A DNA stretch of 64,000 nucleotides from Chitinispirillales bacterium (GCA_031254105.1 JAIRVB010000020.1:50719-114718); one strand, 5' to 3'; counted from the first letter of the stretch, positions 1-9,806 are shown. Translations and numbers: made by a program. Notes: a model not told the origin generated them from the letters alone.

Positions 1-668
1 GACAACGTAGAATCAGTGGAGCGGCCCTGAAATACGCGTCCTGTAATTTCGCATGCTTCACGCTTGTCAAGCTGCGAAAAATTCAGCTCTAAAAGCGAAT
101 CCGCTTCTGATATCTGACCCGCTTCAAAAAGTGAATCGAACTGAGCCGCAAAAGCCGCGGCGTTAAAGTCACGCTGGCGGGACACCCATGTCCTGTATTC
201 GTTGAGCCAGGGTTGGTTGGCGGGTAAAAGTATTTGCCTTTCCTCAATAATTCTGATCTTCGCAAACAGTAAGCGGCGGTATTTCACGGGCAGATCCGCC
301 GCTCTGAGCGCGGAAGAATAGGCGTTCATTGCCTTAGGGTTATCCCCGGCATTTGCATACACATCTCCAATTTGCTCAAAGGCAAGCGGCGCAAGCACTC
401 TGCTGCCTTTAGAGACCCGGTCAAGCGCCAGAAGCGCTTCAGAAGTTTTACGCAGCTGCGCCTCTATTGTTCCCAACTTAAAAAGATGGTGTACCGTATC
501 GCGGTTAAGCGTGTCGCGCCTCACCGCTATAAGCGCGGTTTCAGCCGAACCTGCCTGCAGTTCCTGAAGACCGCTCCAGCTCACAGGCCCGGGAAGACGC
601 GGTTCTGTGGCTGCCGTCCAGAACAGCCCGCCTGCCAATAACATCACCGTAAATTTTACAATTTTCAT
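1..668 (-). CDS. Partial exported TPR-like protein (runs off left edge)
   Basis: The start codon ATG is at 668 on the minus strand. The frame stays open for 222 codons to the window edge, so only the N-terminal part is present. The first residues (MKIVKFTVMLLAGGLFWTAA) look like a signal peptide, so the protein should be exported. Residues of about 60-200 are helical with TPR-like character, for example LAFEQIGDVYANAGDNPKAM. The long helical, exported N-terminus would fit the superhelical part of a soluble lytic transglycosylase or another periplasmic TPR protein, but the domain that would decide lies outside the window. The CDS call is firm; the function is unknown. Confidence 0.75.
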   Translation of the reverse strand, partial: MKIVKFTVMLLAGGLFWTAATEPRLPGPVSWSGLQELQAGSAETALIAVRRDTLNRDTVHHLFKLGTIEAQLRKTSEALLALDRVSKGSRVLAPLAFEQIGDVYANAGDNPKAMNAYSSALRAADLPVKYRRLLFAKIRIIEERQILLPANQPWLNEYRTWVSRQRDFNAAAFAAQFDSLFEAGQISEADSLLELNFSQLDKREACEITGRVFQGRSTDSTL

Positions 669-1003
669 GAAGTGCGTCATATCTTCAAAAGTTATTTTAA
701 ATTTAAGTCTATAAATAAACAGCAAGTCTTAAGCCATTAGTTCCATTAATGAATATACAATAAAATAGTTTACCTCTGCCTGTTATTTAATGAATATTTG
801 CGTCTTCGAGTTTGAAATGCTTAAATATACATTAACATCAGGCAGGCAATTTTAAGACGGGAGAACATTACAGCTGTTTTGGGTGGTGAAAGCATAAAAC
901 TCCTCCCAACGGTTTATATAATTTTACCATGGGAGGATTTAGTTTGGGAACTTTTTTACTGGCGCAGCAGCCTGTTCCGCATACTTATACGAGGCCGCGC
1001 CGG
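669..1003. other. Intergenic region with an inverted repeat
   Basis: There is no convincing gene. An 8-bp inverted repeat (TCCTCCCA at 901-908 and TGGGAGGA at 930-937) with a 21-nt AT-rich loop lies 66 nt past the stop of the minus-strand metalloprotease gene. It could end that transcript, but it has no clear U-tract. The rest is AT-rich and should hold the promoter of the leftward gene that starts at 668. Confidence 0.4.
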
Positions 1004-2569
1004 TTACTTCGAGATAAACTGAATTCTGCCCTGATCCATAACCCTGCCTTTTGCTTCTACTTTCCAAATCAGCATTTGTGGGGCTATGTTCAGGTTTGTG
1101 TTTACAGTTGTTTGCGTTCCGCACAACTTCATTGTTTGCACCATTCTTCCCCGGCTGTCGAAGATTTTCAGGTTTGCTGTTTGAGCGCCGCCTAAGTTAT
1201 ACCTCAGCGTTCCGCGGTTGTCGAAACGGAAATCAGCCAGTTTTGTTTTGGCAGCTACTGCTGTTGGCACGCCTGTGGTTGCGGGTACCCACGCGACTGG
1301 GGTAAATTGCCACCGGTTTGCCGGTGAAGTGTCTCTAACCCAGTTATAGTAGTAGCGGATCTGCCACTGGTCGTATTGATTGAGTCCAGGATTCTGTGTT
1401 GTACCGGTAGTATAAGTATAGTGCATCATTGTTCTGCTGTTACTTCCGTAACCGGGTGGATTACGGCTGATTCCGCCTGCCGCGCAGTTTCCTGTCGCGC
1501 TGCCGTACCAGTCGTAAAAGCCGAAAGCGTGTCCGATTTCATGCGTCATGGTACCGTGAATTGAGCCGTTGTTGGCATGACTGTTTGCCGCGGTTATTGC
1601 CGTTCCAGTACTGGGATTCTGATTGCCCCAACGAAATCCCCAGTCACCGCCTTCAGCGGAACCGTTACCGCCTTCCTTGTTTTTTGTAAGCCATAAATAC
1701 ATATCGTAACGGCCGTTAAGACCTCCAATAGAATCCGGCCATCTGTAATTGGCGTGTCCTCCTGAAGTATTATTGATAGCATTGTAATTTTGGAATCTTG
1801 ATCTTGCCTGAGGCGCGGAAGTCATAAAGCCGGTGGTGTACCCGCTGTTGGGGCTCCGATGATCGGAGTTGACCCATATAGTTTCATTCGGCTGGCGGTC
1901 ACGTATCAAATCCGCGTTCTGAACAGCCCAACCTGCAACGCTGACGGGGATCTCCCCAAAAGGAAAATCTTCATATCCCATGAGGGGACGGATCCATTCA
2001 TTGATCCCATCGTAAAGCAGGGCCGCAAGCCGCTGACGCTGTTGAAGCGATACCGTATCGTCCGACTCCCATCTTACAGCCCAATTGATAGAACCGTTAC
2101 CCGCATAGAGCTGGTGGAATATGAGATTTCCCGCGCTGCCGCCCGAACCTCTGATAACAGGTTCGCATCCGTTTCGAACATCCTTAACCCAATCAAAGTG
2201 TTCTCTCTCCATTGTCGGCATATCATTGAGAGTTCGGGGCGTTTTAGTCGTCCATCTCGCGTAAATGGCGGTGTTTGCTGTGAATTTAGTTCCGGTTGCG
2301 CCCGATAGCACCCTCGTGCCGCCGGTCGCCGCGTCCGTCGTGAACCATCCTCTGAAATTGTAACCGTCCCTGGTCGGAGACGGCAGAATCAGCGGGGCGT
2401 TTCCATCCCCGGTCAGGCAGCCGTACGCGTCTGTTTGCACGGTCATATTGCCCGGAGCGCCGATGTGATTTTGGTCAAGGGTTATTGTAAATCCCATTGT
2501 TTGCCCTGCCGCTGTCCAGGTCAACGTCATCACTGCCAGAATTGCCCATAAACCCATCAGTCTTTTCAC
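1004..2569 (-). CDS. Secreted metzincin-type zinc metalloprotease with Listeria-Bacteroides repeat
   Basis: 521 aa starting at a GTG that follows a GGGAGGGG ribosome site. Residues 1-22 form a signal peptide. Residues of about 44-107 match the Listeria-Bacteroides (InlB B-type) repeat, with the typical GYNFRGWFTT and ending IYARWT. The catalytic site HEIGHAFGFYD (343-353) is a metzincin HExxHxxGxxD-type motif, and SRTMMHY (378-384) is a plausible Met-turn. The last 60 residues (NLKIFDSRGRMVQTMKL region) resemble the beta-sandwich tails of secreted FCB-group proteins. The protein is probably a surface or secreted protease. Its substrate is unknown. Family assignment rests on motifs only. Confidence 0.8.
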   Translation of the reverse strand: MKRLMGLWAILAVMTLTWTAAGQTMGFTITLDQNHIGAPGNMTVQTDAYGCLTGDGNAPLILPSPTRDGYNFRGWFTTDAATGGTRVLSGATGTKFTANTAIYARWTTKTPRTLNDMPTMEREHFDWVKDVRNGCEPVIRGSGGSAGNLIFHQLYAGNGSINWAVRWESDDTVSLQQRQRLAALLYDGINEWIRPLMGYEDFPFGEIPVSVAGWAVQNADLIRDRQPNETIWVNSDHRSPNSGYTTGFMTSAPQARSRFQNYNAINNTSGGHANYRWPDSIGGLNGRYDMYLWLTKNKEGGNGSAEGGDWGFRWGNQNPSTGTAITAANSHANNGSIHGTMTHEIGHAFGFYDWYGSATGNCAAGGISRNPPGYGSNSRTMMHYTYTTGTTQNPGLNQYDQWQIRYYYNWVRDTSPANRWQFTPVAWVPATTGVPTAVAAKTKLADFRFDNRGTLRYNLGGAQTANLKIFDSRGRMVQTMKLCGTQTTVNTNLNIAPQMLIWKVEAKGRVMDQGRIQFISK

Positions 2570-2970
2570 TGCCCCTCCCTTTTACTGTTGTGAATGGTTT
2601 GAAGTTATCCGTTTCCATTTTTAAGACGACTTCTTTCACTGTTCCTTAATATTCTAATACAATATATAACTCGCCTGAACGAAATTCGAAAAACAATTAA
2701 AATTTTGTATTTACTGCCTAGTAACTGATTCAAATCTGAAAGCCCCAAAATGAGGATTCAATTGAGTGGTTCGAACTATAAAGGTATTTTTTTATTGCAA
2801 GAAAAGAGCGGGAAAAAGCTGCGTCTGAACGGCTTGTTGCAAGGTGATGAAATCTATATGTAAATTGTCAGCGCCTGCCTGCCCAGCGCGCGGCAGCTGT
2901 AATTTTTACTTATGGAAAGAGGATACAGGCGGATCGTGTAACGGATCCGCCCGAAAAACAGATATCTCTT
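2570..2970. other. Intergenic region with a possible short remnant ORF
   Basis: Mostly AT-rich DNA without an established gene. A 37-codon plus-strand frame (ATG at 2750, TAA at 2861-2863) encodes a peptide containing GIFLLQEKSGKKLRL that reads like ordinary protein sequence. It has no ribosome site and no recognised family, so it may be the tail of a lost gene. The stretch upstream of 2750 should also hold the promoter of the leftward protease gene. Confidence 0.3.
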
Positions 2971-3390
2971 TTATTCTACTGAAATCATCCAGCTAACCCC
3001 GAATCTGTCTTCAAGCGATCCGAAGAGTTTGCTCCAGAAGGTTTCCTGCGGTTCCATGGTAATTTTGCCGCCCTCTTTAAGGGCGTTAAATAGAGTTTTT
3101 ACTTTTTCAGGGCTGTCCAGAGTTATTGTTATCGACATGCCGCTTCCAAAACTTGTTTTCCAATCGGGCGTTGTGTCACCTAACATAATCGGGGTACCGC
3201 CTAATTTAAGCTGCGAGTACATAATATAATTTTCCGTACCGGCCGGAGCTTTAAAATCGGCGGAAGGAGGCGCTTCGCTGTATCTCATGACATTAGTTGC
3301 TTTTACTCCGAAAGCTTTTTCGTAGAACCTTATCGCTTCTTCACAGTCTCCGTTAAACATTAAAAATGTTGATACCATCATTTTATACAC
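2971..3390 (-). CDS. VOC superfamily (PhnB/glyoxalase-like) protein
   Basis: 139 aa, the usual length for the PhnB-like branch of the vicinal oxygen chelate fold. Near the N-terminus it has the signature FLMFNGDCEEAIRFYEKAFG, and it ends with FGSLEDRFGVSWMIS, the family's conserved close (DRFG.sWmi). Members are cytoplasmic dimers annotated as 3-demethylubiquinone methyltransferase-like or glyoxalase-like, mostly with unknown substrates. A ribosome site (AAGGAGTG) lies just upstream of the ATG at 3390. It stands alone, with its own promoter region to the right. Confidence 0.88.
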   Translation of the reverse strand: MYKMMVSTFLMFNGDCEEAIRFYEKAFGVKATNVMRYSEAPPSADFKAPAGTENYIMYSQLKLGGTPIMLGDTTPDWKTSFGSGMSITITLDSPEKVKTLFNALKEGGKITMEPQETFWSKLFGSLEDRFGVSWMISVE

Positions 3391-3631
3391 TCCTTTTTAT
3401 TTAATAAGAAATAACAACGCGGAACGCGCAAATAGATCAAAAAGCGCGTTTATAGTATAACTATTTCATATCACTTGTTTTATTTCCGCGTTAGTCATGT
3501 CTCTTTATGATTACGTTTTTGCGTCCGCAATATAATTATTACTCCTCCCCTGATTTATATTTCTTAAATTCTGCCGAATTTTCGTACAGAACGGTTTTTT
3601 AAGATAAAAATTGAGACAGAGCGGGCATTTT

Positions 3632-5467
3632 ATGGAATCTGTAAAAATTCCAGGGATAATACGTTTCCGGGATTACATTAAAAAACTTCCTCATCAGTGG
3701 ATTTTAGACAATTTAATTTGCAATGCCGATAAGAGCCGCCGTATTCTCTCCTCCGCGATGATTGAGGAGACTGTTTCGAAATTTGTCTCAAAGCAATCAC
3801 TGGCTGAGCGTTTTGAGGGGCTGCCCCAAGAGTTCAAGCTGAAATGCGCTCAGGTATATCTTATGGGGGCAAATGGGCTTGGGGTGGCTTGTCAGGACGA
3901 TTTTGTAAATGACACACTGCTTAATTCACTTTTAGTCTTTGCCGCGGTTGACCGCGGAATTACAAGGTATTTTGGTTTTGATGAGTTTGAACCGCATCTG
4001 CGTTCCCTTATGGCGCAAGCTCTATGCGAGGCCGGCCGCGGTTCGCGAACAGCCGCTAAGCAGCAAGCGGCGGTGTATCCCTGGAGGCCTCTCAATGATG
4101 TTGCGGCTGTGTGCTCTATGGCGTTTCAGAAGCTTCTCAAACGCAGCCGCTTTGGGGGGATCTCCCGTTCCGGGCTCAGTCAGCTTAAGCGCCTTGTACA
4201 CGATTCGACTCTTACAGGTAAGGGCGGAGACAGGGACGCGGGGGGCCACCCTTCCGGTTTTCTTATCGGCTACTGTCTAAGAAATAAACTCATCGCTCCT
4301 GCGGAATCGGAATATATCCTTGATCAGCGCAGGTTTGACACATGGTTAAAAACAGGCGTAAAGGAGCGTTTGCTTGAATTTATAGAGTACGCTTCCGTTT
4401 TTTGCGGCCGCTTCGGTTTTGAGCTTTTAACCGGTGTTCTTGACAAATGTGAAGGAAAGTGGTTTACTGTTAAAAACATGGTTCCCGAGCCGGACAGGGA
4501 GATCTTTTTACAGGCGTTGAAAGTTTATGATTTTTTGGGTTTTCTCGCTGTTGAAAATCTTTCAGGTGAGGCGCGTTTTACTCAATTGCGTAATGTAAAC
4601 GGCGATCCGGATAGGCTTCTATCGAATCAGGAGGCGGTTCCTATGATAATAATGCCTGATTTTTCAGTTATTATTCCACAGGAAGTTTCACCTCCGGAGC
4701 TTTTCAGTTATGCCAATATCGGGATTTTGAAGTCTTTTGATAAGGTGTATAAGGGGCAGATAAACAGGCAGTCCGTATCTAACGCAATGAGCCAGGGTGT
4801 GGATGATACGGATATACGGTTGTGGCTGCTTAAGCGTAATTCGCCCGCTAATGTGCTTTCTACTGTTGAGGAGTGGGCCAGGGAGTTTTCGCGTCTTTAC
4901 GTTTGCCATGGCGCGATATTAGTTTCATCTACAGAAAAGGTAACGCTTCAGCTTTGCGCTTATGAGCATCTCAAAAAATATTTAACGCCTGTGGATAACC
5001 ACGCTGTTTTTAGAATCCTTCCGGAGGGCGAACAGGAGGTTCTTGAGACTCTTGAAAAACTTGGATTTGACCCCCGTGCTTCGGATGAACATCCGGCTGT
5101 TACCTCTTGTGAAGATAAGTGCGTAGAAACTTTAGCGGAAAAGAGCTGGGAGGCGGTGACAGATTTCTCTTGTGCCAGCGCCTTTGAGCGTGCTGTGCCC
5201 ATGCGGGGAACAAAATACGGGGAGCAGCTCAAGGAACTTGATATAAACGAGATGAGCCATGTTGTTGACTACGCTATTCTGACGGGGCAGCGTATAATTA
5301 TCGATTACGAAGGCAGCGCTTTCATAAAGCAGAATACTTATACAGTGCTGCCGTTAGCTCTTCAAAAAGGCCCGGATCCGGTTATTGAAGCGGAAGTTTC
5401 CCGCACAAAAGCCAGAAAACAGTTTTTTCTGCGTAAAGTAAGAAGGATTGGAGTAGTTTCGCAATGA
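3632..5467 (+). CDS. Helicase-associated (XPB/Ssl2-type Helicase_C_3) plus WYL-like domain protein
   Basis: About 611 aa. I chose the ATG at 3632 over the TTG at 3611. Residues of about 330-480 match the Helicase_C_3 / XPB-Ssl2 N-terminal-like family: a 'pDfsviiP.evsPpEL' stretch (MPDFSVIIPQEVSPPELFSY), then YKGQINRQSVSNAMSQGV and a DIRLWLLKRNSPANV segment followed by a conserved EWARE. The last 70 residues read as a WYL-type beta module (TGQRIIIDYEG, VLPLAL, ARKQFFLRKVRRI). No Walker motifs are visible, so it is not itself an ATPase. Its stop overlaps the dnaE start (ATGA), so the two are translationally coupled. The function is unknown; a DNA-binding or repair-linked regulator is a reasonable inference. 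Confidence 0.75.
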   Translation: MESVKIPGIIRFRDYIKKLPHQWILDNLICNADKSRRILSSAMIEETVSKFVSKQSLAERFEGLPQEFKLKCAQVYLMGANGLGVACQDDFVNDTLLNSLLVFAAVDRGITRYFGFDEFEPHLRSLMAQALCEAGRGSRTAAKQQAAVYPWRPLNDVAAVCSMAFQKLLKRSRFGGISRSGLSQLKRLVHDSTLTGKGGDRDAGGHPSGFLIGYCLRNKLIAPAESEYILDQRRFDTWLKTGVKERLLEFIEYASVFCGRFGFELLTGVLDKCEGKWFTVKNMVPEPDREIFLQALKVYDFLGFLAVENLSGEARFTQLRNVNGDPDRLLSNQEAVPMIIMPDFSVIIPQEVSPPELFSYANIGILKSFDKVYKGQINRQSVSNAMSQGVDDTDIRLWLLKRNSPANVLSTVEEWAREFSRLYVCHGAILVSSTEKVTLQLCAYEHLKKYLTPVDNHAVFRILPEGEQEVLETLEKLGFDPRASDEHPAVTSCEDKCVETLAEKSWEAVTDFSCASAFERAVPMRGTKYGEQLKELDINEMSHVVDYAILTGQRIIIDYEGSAFIKQNTYTVLPLALQKGPDPVIEAEVSRTKARKQFFLRKVRRIGVVSQ

Positions 5468-8400
5468 GCGTAAAATTCGTATCTTTACACAATCACACAG
5501 AATACAGTTTCCTTGACGGCGCGATAAAGATTAAAGATCTGGTAAGGAAAGCGAAAGAGTTTGAGATGCCGGCTCTTGCCATTACTGATCATGGCGGACT
5601 TTTTGGCGCTGTAGAATTTTATGAAACTTGCATAAAAGAGGATATTAAGCCGGTTCTTGGTTTTGAAGCTTATGTGGCTCCAGGTTCAAGAACCGATAGA
5701 AGTTCTCAAAAAGATGAGCGTAATTACTCACATCTCATTCTTTTGGCTCAGAATGATACAGGCTGGAAAAACTTAATGAGATTATCAACCATCGGCTACA
5801 CCGAAGGATTTTACTATAAGCCAAGAATCGATATGGAAGTTCTTCGTAAATATGGCGAAGGGATAATAGCTGCCTCAGCCTGCGTCGCGGGAGCGATCCC
5901 TCAGGCGATAATCCGTAATGAACTTGACAAAGCAAGAAAACTTACCGAAGATTATATTGCGGTGTTTGGCGAAGGGAATTTCTATTTTGAGCTGCAGGAT
6001 CATGGTATAGATGAGGAGAGAATCGCTTCAAAGGGTCTTATCTCGCTTGGCCGTGAGATGGGAGTTCCTTTTATAGTCGCCAATGACGCGCACTATCTGC
6101 GCCGCGAAGATGCCCCAAGCCATGAAGTGCTGCTCTGCATCCAGACGCAGACCACAATGGATGATCCCAAACGGTACAAATTTTCAACCGATCAGGTGTA
6201 CTTCAAATCTCCAGTTGAGATGGCGCGGCTTTTCCCTGATATTCCTGAAGCTGTCACAAATACAGTCGATATTGCCGAACGCTGCAATGTAAACGTAAAA
6301 ATAAAACCGCAGCTTCCTTCCGCCGGCGTACCCTCAGGATTTACAAAAGAAGAGGATTATTTATCAGGTTTATCAAAAAAAGGGCTTGTTGAAAAATACG
6401 CGAAAGTAACGCCGGCTCTTGAGGAGCGGCTTGAATATGAGCTTGGTGTAATAAATAATATGGGGTTTGCCGGATATTTTCTTATTGTAAGAGACATTAT
6501 AGACGCCGCCAATAAGATGGGTATTATGGTGGGGTGCCGCGGGTCGGTCGCGGGAAGTTTAGTCGCTTACGTAACAAGCATCACCAATGTTGACCCCATC
6601 AAGTATGATCTGATTTTTGAACGTTTTTTAAATCCCGAACGTATATCCATGCCTGACGCCGATATTGACTTTGCGGACCGTGACAGATACAAGGTTATAG
6701 ATTATGTAAATGATAAATATGGGAAGGATTCCGTTTGCCAGATTATTAACTTCGGCACTATGAAGGCGAAGATGGTAGTGAAGGATGTAGCGCGCACCAT
6801 GGGAATCTCTGTGGGAGAAGCTAACCGTCTTTCCTCAATGGTAAATGAGAAAAATTTAGAAAAATCGTACAACGCAAATCCTGAGCTTGTAAAGACAAAA
6901 GAGAGCAGCGCCCAGTACGGCGAGCTCTTCCGGCACGCGGAGGTTCTTGAGGGCCTTACCCGTCAGCCCGGGATGCATGCCGCTGGAGTTATTATCGCTC
7001 CGGGCGAAGTTGTCGGCTGGGCTCCGCTTTACAAGCAGTCCAACTCAGAAGTGCTCATGACGCAGTATGATATGAATTATGTGGAGAAGGTCGGGCTTGT
7101 AAAAATGGACTTTTTAGGCCTGCGTACGCTCACCGTTCTTCAGGAATCTTTGCGTTTAGTAAAAAAATATCATGGCAGCACAGTTGATGTATGGAATTTG
7201 CCTGAAAATGATGAGAAAACGTACAGCCTTTTCGGCAAGGGTGAAACTACAGGAGTGTTTCAGTTTGAATCTCCCGGAATGCAGGAGTATCTTCGTAAAC
7301 TCAAACCAACCTGTGTAGAAGACCTCATAGCTATGGTCGCGCTCTACCGCCCCGGCCCAATGGACAATATCGACTCTTTTATCAATCGTAAACATGGTAA
7401 GGAGAAGGTAAGGTATCTTCACTCATCTCTCGAAAGCATTCTTGGCGTGACATACGGCGTTATCATTTACCAGGAACAGGTGATGCGTATCGCGCAGGTT
7501 ATGGGAGGTTTTACGCTTGGTCTTGCTGATGTTTTGCGTAAAGCGATGGGCAAGAAGCAGGAAGACGTTATGGCGGAGATGGGAGTCAAGTTTGTTGAAG
7601 GCGCAAAGGCTAAGGGGATTGATAAAAAGACAGCTCAGGACGTATACGACCTTATGGCCAAATTCGCGGCTTATGGATTTAATAAAGCGCATGCCGCTGT
7701 GTATGCTCACGTCTCCTATCAAACCGCTTATTTTAAGGCACACTATCCGCTTGAATATATGACCGCTTACCTTGGCGCTTATCTTGGGGATATGGATGAA
7801 TTTTTGCGGATAAGAAATGAAGCTGAGAAAATGGGCATACGGATGCTTCCGCCGGATGTAAACAAAAGCGAGTATGATTTCAGCATAGACAGCGGCTCCA
7901 TACGTATCGGTTTAGGAGCTATAAAGAATGTAGGTAAAGCGGGGGATTTGATACTTTCGGCGCGTCAGGAGAAGGGCGGCCCGTTTACATCAATATTTGA
8001 TTTATGTAAATCTACAGATACCCGTATTGTCAACAAAAAAGCGCTTGAGTCGCTCATTTGCGCGGGAGCTCTTGATGGATTCGGCGTAACTCGGGCGCAG
8101 AATTTTGAAGCTGTCGCCGCTGCGCTTGACTATGGCAACAGCTGCCGTCAGGAGCGTGACAGCGGGCAGGTAAATCTCTTCGATATTTTTGATTCAGGCG
8201 ACAACAGCGCTCCCACAGTCGCGGTTCCCGAACCTCAGTTGCCGGATGTTTCGCCATGGAGTGTAAACAAACAATTGCAAAATGAGAAAGAGATACTTGG
8301 CTTTTACACAAGCGGTCATCCTCTTGACCAGTTTTTTGATGAGATACGCGGTTTTTCAGATGCCGATATCGCCTCAGAAGCATTTAAGAATATAAAAGAC

Positions 8401-8925
8401 GGCGCACAGATAACAATCGGCGGGCTTGTAACATCCGCCAAGCCTCGTGTTATCCAGGGCGGCAGGAACGCGGGCAAACAGATGTGCATTTTGGAACTTG
8501 AGTCGTTTGACGCCTCTATAAAGCTTGTTGCGTACTCTGAGGCCTACGAAAAATTTAAGGAGATGTTTGTTAACGACGCGATGCTCTTAGTGCGCGGAAA
8601 AGTCAAAAAGGAAGAGGAAGCCAAAGCTGAACTTAACGTGGAAAATTGTATGCTTTTGTCGGAGACCCGCGAAAAGCTGACCCGAAGCGTCCACGTGCGT
8701 GTGCCGTCAGAAAGACTTCAGCAAAAATTTATAGATGATATTTATGATATATGCGCTTCAAATTCCGGAAAGTGCGCTCTTGTCATTCATTTGTCAACAA
8801 TAAGCCGGAATCAGTACTGTATCAAAGCTAACAATGTGAACGTTGCCTCCGGTACGGAAAGTTTGAGTAAACTACGTGAACTGTTAGGAAAGGAAAATGT
8901 ATGGATAGCAAAGACAGCTCCCTGA
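5464..8925 (+). CDS. dnaE: DNA polymerase III subunit alpha
   Basis: 1153 aa, normal length for DnaE1. The N-terminal PHP domain begins SLHNHTEYSFLDGA. The family C polymerase palm carries PDADIDFADRDR near residue 397 and VKMDFLGLRTL near 547, which hold the catalytic aspartates. MHAAGVIIA, ALYRPGPM and GKKQEDVMAEMG are typical DnaE blocks. The C-terminal part contains an OB-fold (ITIGGLVTSAKPRVIQGGRN region). It is the replicative polymerase subunit. It overlaps the gene before it by 4 nt (ATGA) and the next, plsC, by 25 nt, so it lies in the middle of an operon. Confidence 0.98.
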   Translation: MSVKFVSLHNHTEYSFLDGAIKIKDLVRKAKEFEMPALAITDHGGLFGAVEFYETCIKEDIKPVLGFEAYVAPGSRTDRSSQKDERNYSHLILLAQNDTGWKNLMRLSTIGYTEGFYYKPRIDMEVLRKYGEGIIAASACVAGAIPQAIIRNELDKARKLTEDYIAVFGEGNFYFELQDHGIDEERIASKGLISLGREMGVPFIVANDAHYLRREDAPSHEVLLCIQTQTTMDDPKRYKFSTDQVYFKSPVEMARLFPDIPEAVTNTVDIAERCNVNVKIKPQLPSAGVPSGFTKEEDYLSGLSKKGLVEKYAKVTPALEERLEYELGVINNMGFAGYFLIVRDIIDAANKMGIMVGCRGSVAGSLVAYVTSITNVDPIKYDLIFERFLNPERISMPDADIDFADRDRYKVIDYVNDKYGKDSVCQIINFGTMKAKMVVKDVARTMGISVGEANRLSSMVNEKNLEKSYNANPELVKTKESSAQYGELFRHAEVLEGLTRQPGMHAAGVIIAPGEVVGWAPLYKQSNSEVLMTQYDMNYVEKVGLVKMDFLGLRTLTVLQESLRLVKKYHGSTVDVWNLPENDEKTYSLFGKGETTGVFQFESPGMQEYLRKLKPTCVEDLIAMVALYRPGPMDNIDSFINRKHGKEKVRYLHSSLESILGVTYGVIIYQEQVMRIAQVMGGFTLGLADVLRKAMGKKQEDVMAEMGVKFVEGAKAKGIDKKTAQDVYDLMAKFAAYGFNKAHAAVYAHVSYQTAYFKAHYPLEYMTAYLGAYLGDMDEFLRIRNEAEKMGIRMLPPDVNKSEYDFSIDSGSIRIGLGAIKNVGKAGDLILSARQEKGGPFTSIFDLCKSTDTRIVNKKALESLICAGALDGFGVTRAQNFEAVAAALDYGNSCRQERDSGQVNLFDIFDSGDNSAPTVAVPEPQLPDVSPWSVNKQLQNEKEILGFYTSGHPLDQFFDEIRGFSDADIASEAFKNIKDGAQITIGGLVTSAKPRVIQGGRNAGKQMCILELESFDASIKLVAYSEAYEKFKEMFVNDAMLLVRGKVKKEEEAKAELNVENCMLLSETREKLTRSVHVRVPSERLQQKFIDDIYDICASNSGKCALVIHLSTISRNQYCIKANNVNVASGTESLSKLRELLGKENVWIAKTAP

Positions 8926-9656
8926 TAAATGCCTTGCGATATTTACATATGGTGGTATTTTCCGGCATGATTATGTTTTTTGCGGTTGTTTACGCGGCAG
9001 TTACTATTCCGATGTCTATATTTTCCACAAGAATCGCCCGTAATGTAGCCAGAGAGTGGAGCTTGCGCGTGCTTGAACTTGGAGGGGTTAAATTAAAGGT
9101 GGTTGGCAAAGAGAAACTTGATCCAAATGAGCGTTATGTCTTTATATCAAATCACCAGAGCGCGCTTGATATACCTATTATCTATCAGGCCATAGGCGGG
9201 CAGATAAGTTTTATCGCAAAAAAAGAGCTGTTCAGGATTCCTGTTTTTGGCTGGGGGATGTCTGCCATAGGCCATATATCAATAGACCGTCAAAGTTCCC
9301 GTCAGGCTCTTATCTCCATGAAAAAAGCGGTAGTGAAGCTCGAAAAGGAGAAAATCTCCCTTGTTCTCTTTCCTGAAGGCACCCGCTCCAAAGATGGCAG
9401 AGTCGGTGAGTTTAAAACCGCGAGTTTTACGCTTGCGCTTCAATCCGGTGTTAAGCTTGTCCCGATAGCTATAAAAGACGCGATCAATTGTCTGCCTCCC
9501 AACAGCCTGCGGGTAAGGCCGGGAAAAACAACGCTTGAAATCGGCGATCCAATCACACTGGAGGAGATTCAGGGTAAAAGTAAGGGTGAGCTTTGCGGCA
9601 GGGTGCAGGAGCTTGTTAAGGCGATGGTGGAGGGGGGAGTAGCGGAAAGTGTTTAG
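8901..9656 (+). CDS. plsC: 1-acyl-sn-glycerol-3-phosphate acyltransferase
   Basis: 251 aa. A hydrophobic N-terminal segment (about 15-35) anchors it to the inner membrane. The acyltransferase motifs are complete: NHQSALD (HX4D, near residue 84), the substrate-binding LFPEGTRSKDG (near 155) and VPIAI. It should acylate lysophosphatidic acid to phosphatidic acid in phospholipid synthesis. The ATG at 8901 has an AGGAAA ribosome site inside the end of dnaE and overlaps it by 25 nt. Confidence 0.95.
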   Translation: MDSKDSSLINALRYLHMVVFSGMIMFFAVVYAAVTIPMSIFSTRIARNVAREWSLRVLELGGVKLKVVGKEKLDPNERYVFISNHQSALDIPIIYQAIGGQISFIAKKELFRIPVFGWGMSAIGHISIDRQSSRQALISMKKAVVKLEKEKISLVLFPEGTRSKDGRVGEFKTASFTLALQSGVKLVPIAIKDAINCLPPNSLRVRPGKTTLEIGDPITLEEIQGKSKGELCGRVQELVKAMVEGGVAESV

Positions 9657-9719
9657 TGTGTGATAAGATTTACATGTTGTTTGTTTTTTACTGTCTGACA
9701 CGCTGCGTTTTTCCATTCA

Positions 9720-9806
9720 GTATCAACTTCAAAATGGATGGCTGGAATGCGGTAGTGTCAATATTTTTGCATTAATAAAGCTTTTTTTCAAGTTGAATGA
9801 CTATAT
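9720..9806. repeat. MITE-like repeat copy
   Basis: Short element between the plsC stop and the minus-strand gene at 9869. It begins ATCAACTTCAAAATGGATG and ends TTTTTTCAAGTTGAATGACT. The CAACTT/AAGTTG ends are inverted, and both ends and the GAATGC and TTTTGCATTAAT interior match, in opposite orientation, the element at 63640-63775. It looks like a shortened copy of that repeat. Confidence 0.5.

Noticed and set aside
372..641. 89-codon plus-strand ORF
   Set aside because: It lies opposite the edge-truncated exported gene read on the minus strand, which has a signal peptide and protein-like composition. The plus-strand frame has neither.
1859..2308. 149-codon plus-strand ORF
   Set aside because: It is the antisense shadow of the metalloprotease gene, whose HEIGH motif and signal peptide settle the coding strand.
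9279..9716. 145-codon minus-strand ORF over plsC
   Set aside because: plsC has full acyltransferase motifs and a ribosome site on the plus strand. The antisense frame has no recognisable features.
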